Shown here piece after piece: positions 5,952 through 6,026 of a stretch of 6,026 bases of DNA (within the stretch, counting starts at the first letter, position 1; the number at the start of each line of letters is the position of its first letter). The position numbers and the translations under genes were made by a program. Source of the DNA: JAHFUI01 sp041485905 (GTDB taxonomy: Bacteria > Acidobacteriota > Vicinamibacteria > Vicinamibacterales > CAVVIG01); NCBI GenBank assembly GCA_041485905.1, contig JBGPKK010000254.1, positions 1-6,026 of the forward strand, given 5' to 3'. The notes under the pieces are model-generated. The model had not been told where the DNA came from, searched no databases, and worked only from the letters and a program-made list of their open reading frames with translations.

Positions 5952-6026
5952 AGCTCACTTGCGAGGCTTGCCGGAAAGCCACTGTAGTGTTCCCCGGGCT
6001 CGATCCACTAAGCCGGTCGGCTGGCA
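5952..6026. other. non-coding tail, nothing recognised
   Basis: No credible open frame with a ribosome-binding site begins here. The only structure noted is short inverted sequence, such as AGCCG/CGGCT at 6011-6022 with a 2-base centre, which is too small to interpret. Confidence 0.4.

Noticed and set aside
6011..6022. Short inverted repeat AGCCG/CGGCT
   Set aside because: Five-base arms with a two-base centre are expected by chance in GC-rich DNA.

Overview
The window is GC-rich chromosomal DNA. It holds four complete protein genes and one truncated gene, and the coding density is typical of a bacterium. Two intergenic features, a double-hairpin REP-like repeat and a drifting 7-bp tandem repeat next to a gene start, resemble repeats that I associate with Acidobacteriota (Vicinamibacteria-like) genomes. 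That placement is an inference from repeat style and base composition, not a firm assignment.

Layout. Positions 1-2600 (minus strand) carry most of an aconitate hydratase gene (AcnA type), with its C-terminus cut off by the left edge of the window. Positions 2663-2720 hold a compact inverted pair of hairpins that starts on the stop codon of the next gene. Positions 2720-5017 (minus) hold a two-gene ABC importer of the quaternary-amine/osmoprotectant (OpuC/ProU-like) family: an ATPase followed after 12-15 bp by a permease fused to its substrate-binding domain. Positions 5018-5256 are a divergent intergenic region with heptamer repeats, a hairpin, and a promoter/operator. Positions 5257-5835 (plus) are a HigB-HigA type II toxin-antitoxin pair. 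Positions 5836-6026 are non-coding and contain a 92-bp imperfect palindrome that looks like an integron attC recombination site, though with reservations.

How the parts work together. The ATPase and the fused permease/binding protein would make a complete importer with no further subunits. acnA lies downstream on the same strand but is separated by the double hairpin, so it is probably expressed on its own or only partly by read-through. HigB and HigA form a self-contained autoregulated module: toxin first, antitoxin second with a Shine-Dalgarno that overlaps the toxin stop, and a short palindrome over the predicted promoter. The attC-like palindrome just after higA raises the possibility that the module is, or was, an integron gene cassette.

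No integrase, transposase, tRNA, rRNA or CRISPR array is visible. I found no clearly new system; the most unusual part is the higBA module with its flanking palindromes.
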